This document shows, piece by piece, positions 62,158 through 64,000 of a stretch of 64,000 nucleotides of DNA; the stretch's first letter is position 1; each line of letters begins with the position of its first letter. The position numbers were made by a program, and so were the translations under genes. The notes below the pieces were generated by a model that was not told the origin of the DNA, did no database searches, and saw only the letters and a list, made by a program, of their open reading frames with translations. Source of the stretch: Taudactylus pleione (taxonomy: Eukaryota > Chordata > Amphibia > Anura > Myobatrachidae). The stretch spans positions 124,001-188,000 of the forward strand of contig JAUIMM010000579.1 of the NCBI GenBank assembly GCA_031769625.1. Reading direction: 5' to 3'.

Positions 62158-62566
62158 GCTACGGCTTCTGACCCGTCTGTGGCCGTCGGGTCACTTTATT
62201 TACTATTGTTTATCAGTCTGTGGTGGCCTCTACCATGGTCACATCTACAGATGGCGACGTGTCACTTCTGTAATCAGACTTCAGTCAATAGCACCTTTCC
62301 TGGAGTAATTCACTAGTGCTCATATTCCTTCCCCCGTTACTCAGAGCGTCCTCTCAGACCTGTTCTGGGCTACGACAATGGAGGACATTCGTCTCTAGCC
62401 AATGTTACGGTCTTCTCTCTCCAGGGGATGTCAGTAGGATTCCATGGCTATCGCTATTAATTCTAGTATCTTTACTCCTCCTGCCTCATACAGGGGCCTT
62501 TATGTACTACAGGACTCTGCTCCCTGCTGTTATTTACCCTTCCTCCTCTGTTCTCACCGCATTAAA
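62158..62566 (+). other. Putative 3' UTR of the LZTFL1-like gene with ATTAAA signal
   Basis: Base composition drops from GC-rich to mixed right after the stop. The first poly(A)-signal-like hexamer I find is ATTAAA at 62561-62566; I found no AATAAA down to 63260. No poly(A) tract marks a retrocopy end. An open frame at 62316-62912 shows no family features and is not called. Confidence 0.4.
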
Positions 62567-62749
62567 CTGCTTTGTGTTCCTAACTTCTACAACTTGTGTC
62601 CCACTGATTACATCTAGAGACCTTCACCTGATGCATCCTCCAAGCAGATGGAAATGTATGATGGGCTTACTAGTAGCCCCAACATCCCTCCAAATCTTCC
62701 ACACGCTGGTAGCAGGAGCTGATCCTGGCAGAATTACACTGCTGAGATT
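62567..62749. other. Intergenic sequence, nothing recognised
   Basis: Mixed-composition sequence between the putative ATTAAA signal and the G-rich repeat. I see no coding potential or repeat structure. Confidence 0.5.
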
Positions 62750-63047
62750 GGTGGGTGCCCCGTGGGTAGGGGTGAGAGTTGGGTGCTCGGCTGATGGGGT
62801 CATAGATGGGTGCCTGGTGAGTAAGGGGAGAATCTGTGACTGGCAAAATTGTACATATGGGGTTGACAGACAGGTGCCCAGCAGGTTGGGTTGGCAGTTG
62901 CTCAGCGGGTAGAGGTGACGGGTGGGTTGATTGCTGAACTCTTACACATCGGGGTGATAGATGGTGCCCGGCTGGTAGGGCTGATTGCCGAACTCTTACA
63001 CATCAGGGTGATAGGCGGGTGCCTGGCTGGTAGGGGCAATTGCTGAA
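62750..63047 (+). repeat. Degenerate G-rich tandem repeat (~55 bp)
   Basis: The clearest copies begin GATTGCTGAACTCTTACACA at 62929 and GATTGCCGAACTCTTACACA at 62983, 54 bp apart, with a third partial copy near 63038. Older copies upstream keep only the GGGTGCC...GGTAGGG core (62753, 62779, 62809 and 62870 areas). Confidence 0.7.
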
Positions 63048-63261
63048 TAATTGTGATTAATTCAGAGTGTTGTCGTTACACTGTTTTTGGTTTGAATTTT
63101 GGAATGTGTTTTATCACCTCACACGTATATATAGTAGAATACTCACACATTATTATTATCACGTAGGGTAGAGCACTATTCCTGGGTATTTACACATTAT
63201 TATGCTAAATGCAGACGATGACGCTGAGTAGTTATATATGAGTATCTGGTTGTGTGGTAGG
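63048..63261. other. Intergenic spacer, nothing recognised
   Basis: AT-rich spacer with a short ATT run (63150 region) between two tandem repeats. No gene or element recognised. Confidence 0.5.
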
Positions 63262-64000
63262 GTCAGGGCTCCTCACACTGCAGTGTACTGAAAGGTGCGC
63301 GTACACGTCACTGTAAATGTCAGGGCTCCTCACACTGCATTGTACTGAAAGGTGCGCGTACACGTCACTGTAATGTGTCAGGGCTCCTCACACCGCATTG
63401 TACTGAAAGGTGCGTGTACACGTCACTGTAATGTGTCAGGGCTCCTCACACCGCATTGTACTGAAAGGTGCGCGTACACGTCACTGTAATGTGTCAGGGT
63501 TCCTCACACTGCATTGTACTGAAAGGTGCGCATACACGTCACTGTCAGGGCTCCTCACACTGCAGTGTACTGAAAGGTGCGCGTACACGTCACTGTAATG
63601 TGTCAGGGCTCCTCACACCGCATTGTACTGAAAGGTGCGTGTACACGTCACTGTAATGTGTCAGGGCTCCTCACACCGCATTGTACTGAAAGGTGCGTGT
63701 ACACGTCACTGTAATGTGTCAGGGTTCCTCACACTGCATTGTACTGAAAGGTGTGCGTACACGTCACTGTAATGTCAGGGCTCCTCACACCGCATTGTAC
63801 TGAAAGGTGCGTGTACACGTCACTGTAATGTGTCAGGGCTCCTCACACTGCATTGTACTGAAAGGTGCGTGTACACGTCACTGTAATGTGTCAGGGCTCT
63901 TCACACCGCATTGTACTGCAAGGTGCGTGTACACGTCACTGTAATGTGTCAGGGCTCTTCACACCGCATTGTACTGAAAGGTGTGCGAGTACACGTCACT
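63262..64000 (+). repeat. 58-bp minisatellite, ~13 copies, running off the right edge
   Basis: Units start with GTCAGGGCTCCTCACAC at 63262, 63319, 63377 and so on, about 57-58 bp apart, with some shorter units (for example the one starting near 63493). Each contains GCATTGTACTGAAAGGTGCG and then GTACACGTCACTGTAATGT. Several units have the perfect 10-bp palindrome CGTGTACACG; others have CGCGTACACG. Each also carries ACGTCA, a CRE half-site. Short open frames in it are by-products of the repeat. The array continues past the window. Confidence 0.95.

Larger units (their letters stand above)
60940..62160. other. CpG-rich island covering promoter and coding sequence
   Basis: G+C and CpG density rise sharply after about 60940 (for example CGGCGCCAGG, CCCCGCCCC, CCGCCGCGATGACG) and stay high through the coding region to its stop, then fall back. 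This contrasts with the AT-rich intergenic DNA and the CpG-poor array to the left. By eye only. Confidence 0.7.

Noticed and set aside
62316..62912. 198-codon forward open frame downstream of the gene
   Set aside because: It runs through the putative 3' UTR into a degenerate G-rich repeat and resembles no protein family I know.
63410..63656. Two overlapping 62-codon open frames
   Set aside because: They are translations of the 58-bp minisatellite.

Overview
This window looks like vertebrate nuclear DNA, most likely from an amphibian (an anuran is my best guess, with low to moderate confidence). The reasons are a clear LZTFL1-family cilium gene under a CpG-rich promoter, an LTR element primed by tRNA-Lys, small inverted-repeat DNA elements, and several unrelated minisatellites. 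Nothing looks bacterial: there are no operons, no ribosome-binding-site pattern and no CRISPR spacers.

Positions 1-57570 (90% of the window) are one uninterrupted tandem array of a 30-bp pyrimidine-rich unit, about 1,900 copies, entering from beyond the left edge. The unit is GCTCCAG followed by two near-identical 11/12-bp halves (CTTCTTATTCA and CTTCTTATTCCT). Short units of 19, 16 and 27 bp and point variants are arranged in higher-order repeats. Neighbouring kilobase blocks share private variants at fixed offsets (3451/3271, 1385, 1679, 1129, about 4.26, 0.94, 1.5-1.7 and 0.84 kb), so the array has grown by repeated segmental duplication. The unit length is divisible by three and has no stop in any forward frame, so long open frames appear throughout. 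I do not regard them as genes: all three frames are open, short units switch the frame, most open frames begin at TTG, and the variants change amino acids freely.

At 57571 the array stops in mid-unit against a 916-bp LTR (57571-58486, TGTAAC...GTTACA). A 17-base match to the complement of a tRNA-Lys 3' end follows 3 bp later. The LTR contains a 50-bp minisatellite, two copies of which carry TATAAA. No gag, pol or env frame follows, so the element is a remnant. From about 59.0 to 61.0 kb there is non-coding DNA with a large foldback element (60065-60325) and a 165-bp MITE-like element (60476-60640).

The only convincing protein gene is at 61276-62157 (+), an intact, intronless LZTFL1-like coding sequence. 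LZTFL1 is the BBSome regulator mutated in Bardet-Biedl syndrome type 17. The multi-exon family gene is here one exon, so this is probably a retrogene. Its TATA-less promoter carries a ZNF143/THAP11-type motif, four CCAAT boxes, GC boxes and two RFX X-boxes, the second overlapping the first ATG. That is what a cilium gene would be expected to have, and suggests the copy is expressed. Downstream are a putative 3' UTR, a degenerate G-rich repeat (62750-63047), and a 58-bp minisatellite (63262 to the right edge).
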